Shown here: positions 17,226 through 25,173 of the stretch, one piece after another
How the letters are laid out: each line of letters starts with the position of its first letter
How positions within the stretch are numbered: the first letter of the stretch is position 1
NCBI GenBank assembly: GCA_937935255.1
Contig: CALGXT010000112.1
Location: forward strand, 1-48,287
DNA: 48,287 bases
From: an uncultured bacterium
Lineage (GTDB): Bacteria; Verrucomicrobiota; Kiritimatiellia; PWTM01
Reading direction: 5' to 3'
Position numbers and translations under genes: made by a program
Notes under the pieces: generated by a model
Told to the model about the DNA's origin: nothing
Seen by the model: the letters and a program-made list of their open reading frames with translations, nothing else
The model's database searches: none

Positions 17226-19177
17226 TATTTTGCGCGCACGCCGGGGGGAACGCCGCCGTCGGCGGTGAGCAGCCGCAGGCGGTCGCCGTCGGCGACCGCG
17301 AGCAGCATCCCGCGCGATTCGAGACCGCGGATTTTAGCGGGCTTGAGATTGGCGACAACGATGATGGTCTTGCCGATCAGCTCTTCCGGCGCGTACGATT
17401 TGGCGATGCCCGCGACAATCTGTCGGCGTTCGGCGCCCACCTCGATCTCGAGGCGCAGGAGTTTGTCGGCGCCCGCGACGCGCTCGGCCGTCAGCACCTT
17501 CGCCGTGCGCAAATCCACGCGCATGAAATCGTCGTAGGAAATTTCCGCCGGCGGGGCCGCCGGCGCGGCGGACGGCGGCGGTTTCGGCGCGGGCGCGGGG
17601 GCCGCCGGGGCGGGCTCCGGCGCGGACGTATCCGCGACGATCCGCGGAAACAACGCTTCCGGCGCGCCGATCTCCGTCCCCGCTTTCAACACGCCCCACT
17701 GTTTCGCTTGTTCGATCCGCGGCGGCTCAGACCCCAGGCCGAGCGCGCGGCGCAATTCGATCATCTTGCGGGGCATCACGGGATAGAGCAGCGCCGAGAC
17801 CACGCGCAGCGCTTCGGCGGCGGTATAGAGCGTGACGCGCAGCGGGCCGGGGTCTTCCGCCTTCGCCAGCGTCCAGGGCTGTTTGAGCTCCAGGTAGCGA
17901 TTGGTTTCGCGCACCGCCGCCGCCACGCGGGCGAGTCCGGCGTCCAGCCGCATGCCCTCCACCGCGCGTTCCAGTTCCTCCGCCGCCGCGCGCACATTCT
18001 TCCAAAGTTCGCCTTCGGGGCCTTCCGGGGGTTCCGCCGCGGGGCCTTCGGGCAGGCGCCCGCCGCAATTGGCGCGCACCATTTTGAGGACGCGGCTGGC
18101 GAGGTTCCCGAGATCGTTCGCGAGGTCGGCGTTGTAGCGGCGGATGAAGGCCTCTTCCGTGAAGGCGGCGTCCTGCCCGAGCGACATTTCGGCCATCAGG
18201 AAATAGCGGAAGGGATCCACGCCATAGCGGTCAATCATCTCCATGGGGTTGACCACATTGCCGAGGCTCTTGCTCATTTTCGTCTGGCCGGCCAGCCACC
18301 AGCCGTGGGCGAAGACGCATTGGGGCATGGGCAGGCCCATGGCCTTGAGCATCGTGGGCCAATAGACGGTGTGGGTCGTGAGGATGTCCTTGCCGATCAG
18401 GTGATAGTTGACCGGCCACCATCGGCGGAAGCGCGCCTCATCGCGGCGGTAGCCGACGGCGCTGATGTAGTTGACCAGCGCGTCGAACCAGACATAGCAG
18501 ACAAAGTCGCGATCGAACGGCAACTCGATGCCCCATGCCAGCCGGCTTTTCGGACGCGAGACGCACAGATCGTTGAGCGGCTTGCGCAGAAATCCCAGCG
18601 TCTCGTTGCGGCGAAAGTCGGGTTGGATGAATTCGGGGTGCTCCTCGATATAGCGGATGAGCCAGTCCTGATATTTGCTCATCCGGAAGAAGTAATTCGA
18701 TTCGCGGATGCGCGTGATATTCGGGCGGTCGGAGGGCGACTCGCCGGGCGCGAGGTTGAGATCGCGTTCGTTGACGAAGGTCTCGCTCGAGACGTCGTAC
18801 CAGCCGTCGTACTCGGCGCGGTAGATCTCGCCGCGATCGTACAAGTCCTGCAAAATCTCCTGAACGACCTCGTAGTGGCGCGGCTCGGTGGTGCGAATGA
18901 AATCGTCGTTCGTGATTTCCAGCCGTTTCCAAAGCTCCTGAAAGCGGACCACGGTGCGATCGGCCTGCTCGCGCGGCGCGATGCCGGCTTTGGCCGCGGC
19001 CTGCTGCACTTTCTGACCGTGCTCATCGGCGCCGGTCAGAAACCAGGTCGGCGCGCCCAACAGGCGATGATAGCGCGCGAGCACGTCGGCGAGGATCGTC
19101 GTGTAGGCGTGGCCGATATGCGGCCGATCGTTGACGTAGTAAATCGGCGTTGTGATATAGAATTTGGACGCGGGCAT
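17225..19177 (-). CDS. metG: Methionyl-tRNA synthetase
   Basis: A 650-residue class I synthetase that charges methionine onto tRNA(Met). HIGH is at residues 20-23 (DRPHIGHAYTT) and KMSKS appears as KMSKSLGNVVNP. The insert between the two halves has no CXXC zinc knuckles, so it belongs to the zinc-free type. An Ala/Pro/Glu-rich linker (about 520-545) leads to a C-terminal EMAP-II-like OB-fold tRNA-binding domain (YDDFMRVDLRTAKVL... to the end), which also supports dimer formation in this family. The ATG at 19177 has AGAGGG 6 bases upstream; the frame is open further upstream, without similarity. A terminator-like hairpin lies upstream in its leader region. Confidence 0.96.
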   Translation of the reverse strand: MPASKFYITTPIYYVNDRPHIGHAYTTILADVLARYHRLLGAPTWFLTGADEHGQKVQQAAAKAGIAPREQADRTVVRFQELWKRLEITNDDFIRTTEPRHYEVVQEILQDLYDRGEIYRAEYDGWYDVSSETFVNERDLNLAPGESPSDRPNITRIRESNYFFRMSKYQDWLIRYIEEHPEFIQPDFRRNETLGFLRKPLNDLCVSRPKSRLAWGIELPFDRDFVCYVWFDALVNYISAVGYRRDEARFRRWWPVNYHLIGKDILTTHTVYWPTMLKAMGLPMPQCVFAHGWWLAGQTKMSKSLGNVVNPMEMIDRYGVDPFRYFLMAEMSLGQDAAFTEEAFIRRYNADLANDLGNLASRVLKMVRANCGGRLPEGPAAEPPEGPEGELWKNVRAAAEELERAVEGMRLDAGLARVAAAVRETNRYLELKQPWTLAKAEDPGPLRVTLYTAAEALRVVSALLYPVMPRKMIELRRALGLGSEPPRIEQAKQWGVLKAGTEIGAPEALFPRIVADTSAPEPAPAAPAPAPKPPPSAAPAAPPAEISYDDFMRVDLRTAKVLTAERVAGADKLLRLEIEVGAERRQIVAGIAKSYAPEELIGKTIIVVANLKPAKIRGLESRGMLLAVADGDRLRLLTADGGVPPGVRAK

Positions 19178-19255
19178 AAATCCCTCTCGGATGATCCCGA
19201 CGGCGCGGCGAAGCGCCGATCGCGCATCATCGCCGAATCGCGCCCGTCCCTCACG

Positions 19256-19282
19256 AAAAACAAGCCGCCGCGCGGCGGCTTG
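19256..19282 (-). terminator. Terminator-like hairpin upstream of metG, in the metG direction
   Basis: On the minus strand CAAGCCGCC, loop GCGC, GGCGGCTTG (9-base-pair stem, 19261-19282) is followed at once by TTTTT (19260-19256), the form of an intrinsic terminator. It lies 79 bases upstream of the metG ATG and 33 bases upstream of the divergent thiD ATG. It could block transcripts running antisense out of thiD or act as an attenuator in the metG leader. Confidence 0.55.
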
Positions 19283-19314
19283 ACGCGGCGGGCGAAAACG
19301 CATAGGCAATCCGC

Positions 19315-20184
19315 ATGCCTCGGGCGACTCCCAACGCTCCGCGCCCTCCGCGCCGCGCCGCTTCGGCGCCGCCCATCGTCTGGGCGATCGCGGGAACCGA
19401 CCCCAGCGGCGGCGCGGGTATCGCGGCGGACCTCAAAACCTTGCAGGCGCTCGGCGTGTACGGCGCGCCGGTCGTCACCGCCGTGACCGCGCAAAACACG
19501 CGCGCGCTGCGCGAAATCGAGCGGTGTTCCGAGCGCATCGTGCGCGCGCAACTGCGCGCGCTGGCCGAGGACCTGCCGCCCGCTGCGGTGAAGATCGGAA
19601 TGCTTGGCGGCGCGGCGATCGTGCGCGTCGTGGCCGAAGCGCTCGCGGAATTGACCGCGCCCGCCGTCTGCGATCCGGTGTTGGCGGCGACCGTCGGCGG
19701 AGCCTTGCTCGACGCGCCGGGACGCGCGGCGCTGGTTGAACTTCTCTTGCCGCGGCTGGCGGCGCTGACCCCGAACGCCCCCGAAGCGGCGGCGTTGACG
19801 GGCCTGCCCGTGGAAACGCCCGAGGAGGTTCGCCGCGCCGCCGACCGTCTGCTCGCAATGGGCCCGCGCGCCGTGGTGCTCAAGGGCGGGCATCTGGGCG
19901 GCCGGGAGAGCCGCGATTATTTCACGGATGGCCGTGAATCCTTCTGGATGGCGAGTCCGCGTCTTGCGTCGCGCAACACGCACGGCACGGGCTGCGTATT
20001 CTCCTCGGCGCTCGCCGCGGGCCTGGCGCTGGGGCGGACGCCCGCGGAGGCCGCGCTTTGGGCCAAGGCGTACGTCCATCAAGGCATCCGGCGCGGCCCC
20101 GCCCTCGGCGGCGGGCGCGGCCCGCTCGCGCATCCGGGTCCGCCGCGGGCCGCGCGCGATTTCCCGCGCCGCGAGACGGCCTGA
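19315..20184 (+). CDS. thiD: Hydroxymethylpyrimidine/phosphomethylpyrimidine kinase
   Basis: A 289-residue ribokinase-fold kinase that phosphorylates HMP and HMP-P for thiamine synthesis. Seen: IAGTDPSGGAGIAADLKT (HMP-binding loop), VTAVTAQNT, PPAAVKIGMLG, VCDPVLAATVGGALL, LTPNAPEAAALTG, VVLKGGHLGG and the anion-hole motif NTHGTGCVFSSALAAGLALG. The N-terminal 20 residues are a basic, Pro/Ala-rich extension, and the last 30 are also low in complexity. No thiamine (TPP) riboswitch consensus is visible in the 137 bases shared with metG. A 36-base palindrome begins 16 bases after the stop. Confidence 0.93.
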   Translation: MPRATPNAPRPPRRAASAPPIVWAIAGTDPSGGAGIAADLKTLQALGVYGAPVVTAVTAQNTRALREIERCSERIVRAQLRALAEDLPPAAVKIGMLGGAAIVRVVAEALAELTAPAVCDPVLAATVGGALLDAPGRAALVELLLPRLAALTPNAPEAAALTGLPVETPEEVRRAADRLLAMGPRAVVLKGGHLGGRESRDYFTDGRESFWMASPRLASRNTHGTGCVFSSALAAGLALGRTPAEAALWAKAYVHQGIRRGPALGGGRGPLAHPGPPRAARDFPRRETA

Positions 20185-20199
20185 CCTCGGGCGCCGACA

Positions 20200-20235
20200 C
20201 CGGTGTATCCCACTTCGCGAAGTGGGATACACCGG
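20200..20235. repeat. 36-base perfect palindrome, variant family with centre TTCGCGAA
   Basis: Two half-sites of CCGGTGTATCCCACTTCG, perfectly symmetrical, 16 bases after the thiD stop. The inner part GTATC-C-ACTTCGCGAAGT is closely related to the copy at 33941 and, with a different centre, to the TATCTCACACCTTC family. It could serve as the thiD terminator, but no T-tract follows. Confidence 0.85.
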
Positions 20236-20302
20236 CGCGCGAGCGCTTCGGGCAGGGCGCGGCGACGCGGCGAACCCGGAAAGCGAGATAGTCTTCGCTA
20301 AA

Positions 20303-20319
20303 TTTCCAAGGCTTGGAAA
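20303..20319. repeat. Single TTCCAAGGCTTGGAA palindrome
   Basis: TTTCCAAGGCTTGGAAA, identical in its 15-base core to the copies at 4268, 45609 and 45640. No partner is found 31 bases to either side. Confidence 0.75.
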
Positions 20320-20377
20320 CCGTCGTTGATCGGCCGGCCGCCCGCCCGTTTTTCGGATGAATTTCTTGTTCCCCGAC

Positions 20378-20402
20378 TATCTCACACCTTCGAAGGTGTG
20401 AC
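20378..20402. repeat. Long palindrome, copy 3 (right end decayed)
   Basis: Left arm TATCTCACACCTTC is perfect; the right arm GAAGGTGTGA then departs from the consensus (CACA in place of GATA). The sequence to its left (GAATTT, then CCGACTATCTC) resembles that left of copy 1. Its centre is 123 bases from the next copy. Confidence 0.8.
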
Positions 20403-20500
20403 ACACAGGCGTATCGCGATTCCGCAGCACAAAAAATCGTTTTTTCTGTGATTTCCGCAATATTGCCCAAGTTTTTTGGTGGATATCAATTCGGACAGCT

Positions 20501-20528
20501 TATCTCACACCTTCGAAGGTGTGAGATA
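20501..20528. repeat. Long palindrome, copy 4
   Basis: Perfect 28-base inverted repeat of TATCTCACACCTTC. It lies 253 bases past the xerC stop in the convergent thiD/xerC gap. Confidence 0.88.
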
Positions 20529-20780
20529 GACAAAATGAGATGATTGAGCGATTGAGTGCGCGGGTCTGATGGAAGATTCCGGCGCAGGCGCCATAGCAGG
20601 CGGGGGTTGTCCCGATCATGAGGCCGCCGCCAAGCATCCGGCGGCGTTTCGGGGAAAGGCGCAGCGCACGCGCTATCGATGGGCGCGCGAAATACGCCGG
20701 CGCCCGTCGCCGTTTCATCCCGTCCGCCGACCGACGGAGTCCGGGCTGTTTCGATCCGCCGCCGGAACGCCGCGCGCCGC

Positions 20781-21788
20781 TCACGCCCGCGGGTGGGCGC
20801 GCTCGTACACTTCTTTCATGCGTCCGATCGAGACGTGCGTGTAGAGCTGCGTGGTGGAGAGCGAGGCGTGGCCGAGCAGTTCCTGGACGCTGCGCAAGTC
20901 GGCGCCCGCATCGAGCAAATGGGTCGCAAAGCTGTGCCGCAGCGCGTGCGGCGAAAGCTCGGGATTCAGCCCCGCGGCGCGCAAGTGCCGCTTCATGATC
21001 CGTTGCGCCGTGCGCGGATCGAGGCGTCCGCCTTTTCGCCCAAAGAACAGCGGCCGCTCTCTCGACCGCGCCCCGCCGCCCAAACCCAGCGCGTCGCGCG
21101 CCTCCAGCGCCGCGCGCAACGCGCGGATCGCGGGCCCGCCGAGCGGGCACAGCCGTTCCTTCTTGCCCTTGCCCAACACCCGCGCGACGCCGGAAATCAG
21201 GTCGAGCCGCGCCTCCGTCAATCCGGTCAGTTCGGATACGCGCATGCCCGTGCTGTACAAGAGTTCCAAAATGGCCGCGTCCCGCGCCGCCGCGTATTCG
21301 AGCCAACGCCGCCGCTTCGGGTCTTCCTCCGCGGCGTCGGCCAACAACCGCTTCGGCGTATCCAACAGCCGCCCCGCCTCTTCCATGCTGAGCACCCGCG
21401 GCAACCGCCGCTCCGTGCGCGGCATCGCCAGGCCCGCGAACGGATTGAGCGCCGCGCGTTCTTCGCGCAGCAGGTACTTGTAAAAGGCGCGCAAACTCGA
21501 GCATTTGCGCCGCGCGGTCGCCGGCGAGCCGCCGCCTCTTTGAATATGCGCCAGGAAACGCCGCGCCGCAAAACGGTCGCACGCGGTCCACGCGAACGGC
21601 GGGCGCGCCTCCGCGCCCCACGTCAGTTCGGCGAACTGCCGCAAGTCCGCCGCATACGCCGCGACGGTGTGCGCGGAGGCGTTGCGCTCCGTTTCCAGGT
21701 GGCGGATGAACTCCGCCGCCAGCGGATCGTCGCCGATCGCCCACGGAAACGCCGCCATTTCTTTCTTGCCGGCTTCCCCCGAATCCAT
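20781..21788 (-). CDS. xerC: Tyrosine recombinase, XerC type
   Basis: A 335-residue site-specific recombinase that resolves chromosome dimers at dif together with XerD. The N-terminal SAM-like core-binding domain spans about 20-110. The catalytic residues of the C-terminal domain are all present: R183 in STGMRVSEL, the lysine in GKGKK (207-210), H281 and R284 in HALRHSFATH, H307 in LGHASL and the nucleophile Y316 in QLYTHV. An insert of about 20 residues (DAAEEDPKRRRWLEYAA) precedes helix B. The ATG at 21788 has AAAGG upstream. It is the last gene of the minus-strand run. Nothing next to it marks a phage or integron; the XerC or XerD label is a family call. Confidence 0.85.
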   Translation of the reverse strand: MDSGEAGKKEMAAFPWAIGDDPLAAEFIRHLETERNASAHTVAAYAADLRQFAELTWGAEARPPFAWTACDRFAARRFLAHIQRGGGSPATARRKCSSLRAFYKYLLREERAALNPFAGLAMPRTERRLPRVLSMEEAGRLLDTPKRLLADAAEEDPKRRRWLEYAAARDAAILELLYSTGMRVSELTGLTEARLDLISGVARVLGKGKKERLCPLGGPAIRALRAALEARDALGLGGGARSRERPLFFGRKGGRLDPRTAQRIMKRHLRAAGLNPELSPHALRHSFATHLLDAGADLRSVQELLGHASLSTTQLYTHVSIGRMKEVYERAHPRA

Positions 21789-21839
21789 GGTGGCCTTTCG
21801 CGCTCGACCCTTCGCGTTGACAGATTTCGGAGTTTGCGT

Positions 21840-24314
21840 TCAACCGCCGCGGACGACCTTGGACGAGCCGCTCCATCCGGCGCGGAGGATTCTCGGTTCG
21901 CCCAGCGTTTCCGGCCAGTCCAACACAGTCGGAATGCCCGGATAAACATCGAAGAAATTGTCCGGCAACGCGCGTTCGCCGTTCAAGTCCAGACAGACCC
22001 GCCAGACATAGCCCGCACTGGTGAAAACGGCCTTGCCGTCGTGATATCGAACCCGCACGCGGGCCTTGGGCCAGCGCATTTCCGCGAAGCGGGGCAGGAA
22101 CAAAGCGTGGCGAGCGATCTCCCGGCCCCCGGCGGTCAAAATCGCGAAAGCGACGTGGGTTTCCACCCCCCGGCGATCCCACAGATCCGCATCGAATTCG
22201 GCCAGCCGTACGCTGCGGTTGGCCGGCAATTCGACCGCCGCCCGCCGATCGAGCGGGAAACCGCCCTTCAGCGCCAGCAGGCCGAACCGCAGTTCGCCGC
22301 GGAGGGCGGCCCCTTCGTTGACGCCATAAACACGGACCCTGTCGCCCTCGCGCGTCACCACGACGATGACGGGCGCGAAAGCCCGGCGAACAGGCCAGAA
22401 GGCCGGCGTGCGCCGCAGATAGTAATCCACGATCGTCCAGCTTCGCACGCTCGGCCAGACGTCGTTGTACATCCAGAAAATCGCGGAAGCGCTGTCGAAC
22501 ATCCGCCGCCGAAAATTTCGAATATATTCATCGAGTCCGGCGCCTTGCACCGCGCCGCCCCAGTACACATATTCTTCCAAGCTCATGTCCGCTACCCGGC
22601 GGCCGGTCCATTCTTCGATCATCCGGTCGGCCGCGTACGCGGCCTGCTCCCAATACACGACGCTATTCTCGTGCAGTTCCCAGGCGAACGAGCCGATGCG
22701 ATCGGCGCAGGCCTTCACGGTGGGCAGCGCCGTGGGGCCGAGAATCCCGCCCTCGTTCGGAAAGCGGCAGATCATTTCGCGGTATTTGCGGAAATCGGTT
22801 TCGCCGAAACCCACGCTCCACGGATGCTGGTCCCCGACGTGGTCGGCGTTGGGATTCTCGTGATCGGGCGAGAAAGGCGAACTAGGCTGATAGTACCGCG
22901 TGCCATCCTCCGTTTTCACGATGCGCGGCAGAACCATGTGAAACAGGGCGTAATCGGGGTGCGCCACGCCGCGTTCATAGCCCCAGTCGTAATTTCCCTG
23001 TTCCAGTTCGTTGTTGCCGCACCAGACGATCAGGCTGGGGTGGTGAGCCAACCGGCGGACCTGCCAGGTCGCTTCGCGTTTGAGGTCGGCGAGATAATCC
23101 GCGTCGGGGGTCGGATATTTCGCGCACGCGAAGACAAATTCCTGCCAGACGAGAATCCCCTTCGCATCGCAAAGCTCATAGAAATCGTCGCTTTCGTAAC
23201 GTCCGCCGCCCCACACGCGCAGCAGGTTGACGTTCGCTTCGAGCGCCCGATCCGCCAACGCCGCCAACCGCCGGCGATCCACGCGCGAGAGGATCGTGTC
23301 GGCGGGAACGAAGTTGCCGCCCTTGCAAAAGATCGGCTTGCCGTTGATTTCCACGATGAAATAGCGCCCGCGCGAGGGATGCGGGTCCTGTCGGATGACG
23401 ACGCGGCGAAAGCCGATGCGGCGCCGCTCGCGCGCCACGCCGGAAAGTTCCACCTCCACCGTGTAGCGCGGCTGCGCGCCGTGTCCGACCGGCCACCACA
23501 AGCGCGGCTTCGGAACCGTCAACGTCGCCTCGAATCGGTTCGAGCCGGGGCGGATCGTCACGGGGACTCGGACGCTTCGACCGGCGGCCCGCACCGTCAG
23601 CGTCGCCGCGCGCGGCTGGGGATCCAAGCCCTCCGCGAACGCCCGCACCGCGACGACGCCCTCGGTGAGGGCCTCCGAAAGCTCCGCGCGCGCCGCGCAG
23701 CCGTCCCAACGCGCCGACCGGGCCGTCTCGATCCATACCGAACCCGGGATGCCGACGTTCAGCAATCGGGGCGCCCAGTCCCAGCCGTGGGAGTTCTGCG
23801 TTTTGCGCAACCAGGGCCGCTTCGTCAATTGGGAGTCCGCAGGAACGTGATAACCGTCCGCGGATTTGTGCATCGCGTGAAAGAGTCCGCTTTCGACGCA
23901 AACCACCAGCGTATTCTCGCCCGCGCGCAGGAACTCCGTGACCTCGAAGCGCGCCGGATAGAAGGCGTTGGCGTGGCGGCCGACCTCCCGCCCGTTCAGA
24001 TAAACCGTCGCCGCCAAATCCAGCGCTTCGAACACCAGCCAGGCGCGCTCTCCGGCGGCGAGGCGAGGCGCGCGAAACGTCCGGCGATAATGCCAGAACA
24101 TCTCTTCCACCCAGCGACACTTCAGGATATTCGTCGCCGAATGGGGGTCTTCGATGACGCCCTGTTCGAGCAGCGTCTCATGCACGCTGCCGGGCACGCG
24201 GGCGGGCCAGGCGCGACGCCAATCCGCGCGCCCGTCGAGTATGGATTTCGTCCGATCGCCCCGCTGGCCGTCGTGCCAGCGCAATTGCCATTCGCCGTCC
24301 AACGCGATTTTCAT
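21840..24314 (-). CDS. GH2 beta-mannosidase
   Basis: An 824-residue glycoside hydrolase of family 2, mannosidase type, which removes terminal beta-mannose. The N-terminal sugar-binding domain carries the typical FEALDLAATVYLNGREVGRHANAFYPARFEVTEFL arrangement and NSHGWDWAPRLLNVGI. The catalytic barrel begins near residue 335 (NGKPIFCKGGNFVPAD). The acid/base is E436 in WCGNNELEQGNYDWG and the likely nucleophile is E521 in RFPNEGG, the places expected in this family. There is no signal peptide, so it is probably cytoplasmic. It starts 21 bases past the SGNH gene stop on the same strand, so the two are likely co-transcribed. Beta-mannosidase fits better than beta-galactosidase because of the WCGNNE and HGWDW motifs. 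Confidence 0.88.
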   Translation of the reverse strand: MKIALDGEWQLRWHDGQRGDRTKSILDGRADWRRAWPARVPGSVHETLLEQGVIEDPHSATNILKCRWVEEMFWHYRRTFRAPRLAAGERAWLVFEALDLAATVYLNGREVGRHANAFYPARFEVTEFLRAGENTLVVCVESGLFHAMHKSADGYHVPADSQLTKRPWLRKTQNSHGWDWAPRLLNVGIPGSVWIETARSARWDGCAARAELSEALTEGVVAVRAFAEGLDPQPRAATLTVRAAGRSVRVPVTIRPGSNRFEATLTVPKPRLWWPVGHGAQPRYTVEVELSGVARERRRIGFRRVVIRQDPHPSRGRYFIVEINGKPIFCKGGNFVPADTILSRVDRRRLAALADRALEANVNLLRVWGGGRYESDDFYELCDAKGILVWQEFVFACAKYPTPDADYLADLKREATWQVRRLAHHPSLIVWCGNNELEQGNYDWGYERGVAHPDYALFHMVLPRIVKTEDGTRYYQPSSPFSPDHENPNADHVGDQHPWSVGFGETDFRKYREMICRFPNEGGILGPTALPTVKACADRIGSFAWELHENSVVYWEQAAYAADRMIEEWTGRRVADMSLEEYVYWGGAVQGAGLDEYIRNFRRRMFDSASAIFWMYNDVWPSVRSWTIVDYYLRRTPAFWPVRRAFAPVIVVVTREGDRVRVYGVNEGAALRGELRFGLLALKGGFPLDRRAAVELPANRSVRLAEFDADLWDRRGVETHVAFAILTAGGREIARHALFLPRFAEMRWPKARVRVRYHDGKAVFTSAGYVWRVCLDLNGERALPDNFFDVYPGIPTVLDWPETLGEPRILRAGWSGSSKVVRGG

Positions 24315-24335
24315 GGGGTTTTCTACCGGATTTCC

Positions 24336-25154
24336 TCAAGGAGCGGTGGAGGGTTCGGTCAGCGCCGCTCGGCGCAGCCAGGGTTGCAGGGCCGCAAACC
24401 ATTGTTCCGCCATCTTGCGCTGGCCGCGCGGATTCGGGTGCGCCCAATCGAAGGTGTCCGAGTCCTCGCGGCCCGGTTCTTCGATCCAGCCTTGATAGTG
24501 ATGAACAACGCGGACCGGACTGGTCGGCGTATCCATTTCCTTACGCAATTCGGAAACAACCGCCATGATCCGAAATGCGCCCGGGCTGTCGTTCATCATC
24601 AAGTGCCCCAGTAAAACGATGACCCGCGGATTCTTTTCCCGCAGCAGTTCAATGATGCGGCGCAGGGGCGCTTTGAATTCGCGTTCGAGGTCGGCGGCGT
24701 TCTGATCGTTCGTTCCGAGATGAATCAGCGCGATATCCGGCGGCGCCGGCCACCGCGCCATCGCCGCGGGCAACCGCTCGAGCGCCGCCCGCGTGCGAAT
24801 GCCGTAAACGCCTTCGTGATCGGGATCGAAGGGAACGCCTTGGTATTCTTTCGGCCACTCAGCGTCGGGATGCAGTCCTCCGCGCTGTGAGCCGATGAAA
24901 TCGAATCGGACGCCGGCATCCACGAGCATTTGGAAGAGCGGCCAGCGGTAGGTGTATTCTTCGCGATCGCGGCGCCCGCCCTGCGTGATGGAATCGCCGA
25001 TGCAGACGATGCGCGCCGGCGGCGGCGCCGAAGACTCCGTTCCCGTCGCCGCGACGGAGGAAATCGCCAGCGCCACAAAGGCCGGCCGCGACGCGCGACG
25101 ACGCCGTCGGCCGCGGATTTCGCGCTCCCCATCGCTCGGGATTTCACCCTTCAT
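24336..25154 (-). CDS. Secreted SGNH/GDSL hydrolase
   Basis: A 272-residue hydrolase of the SGNH superfamily, which includes carbohydrate esterases. Block I is CIGDSITQGG with the catalytic serine, block III is HLGTNDQNAADLE, and block V is FDWAHPNPRGQ with the catalytic Asp and His. Gly of block II is probably in the YGIRTRAALERLP region. The N-terminus (GRRRRRASRPAFVALAISSVAATG) looks like a signal peptide with several arginines. The ATG at 25154 is chosen because it precedes the signal. Its place between an unknown secreted protein and a beta-mannosidase suggests a glycan deacetylase or esterase role; that is inference. Confidence 0.82.
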   Translation of the reverse strand: MKGEIPSDGEREIRGRRRRRASRPAFVALAISSVAATGTESSAPPPARIVCIGDSITQGGRRDREEYTYRWPLFQMLVDAGVRFDFIGSQRGGLHPDAEWPKEYQGVPFDPDHEGVYGIRTRAALERLPAAMARWPAPPDIALIHLGTNDQNAADLEREFKAPLRRIIELLREKNPRVIVLLGHLMMNDSPGAFRIMAVVSELRKEMDTPTSPVRVVHHYQGWIEEPGREDSDTFDWAHPNPRGQRKMAEQWFAALQPWLRRAALTEPSTAP

Positions 25155-25173
25155 GCCTGAAGCGCTCTTCGGA

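Larger units (their letters stand above)
20185..20780. other. 596-base gap between convergent genes with three long palindromes
   Basis: The gap holds the palindromes at 20200-20235, 20378-20402 and 20501-20528 and a single TTCCAA-type palindrome at 20303-20319. A run of A6/T6 text (20431-20446, AAAAAATCGTTTTTT) lies between the last two palindromes. From 20530 to 20780 there is no recognisable feature. Confidence 0.6.

Noticed and set aside
19178-19314. TPP riboswitch for thiD or T-box for metG
   Set aside because: Neither the TPP core sequences nor a T-box (TGGNACCGCG-like) sequence is present, and the leader is too short.
20378-20528. Palindromes as plain terminators of thiD and xerC
   Set aside because: The same palindromes occur in divergent gaps (30463-30847, 33811-34214), and T-tracts are missing.
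20781-21788. XerC gene as mark of a phage, integron or genomic island
   Set aside because: The protein looks like a housekeeping Xer recombinase; no att repeats, phage genes or integron cassettes lie next to it.
20679-24614. Plus-strand open frame of 1311 codons opposite xerC and the GH2 gene
   Set aside because: Antisense shadow of two well-supported genes.
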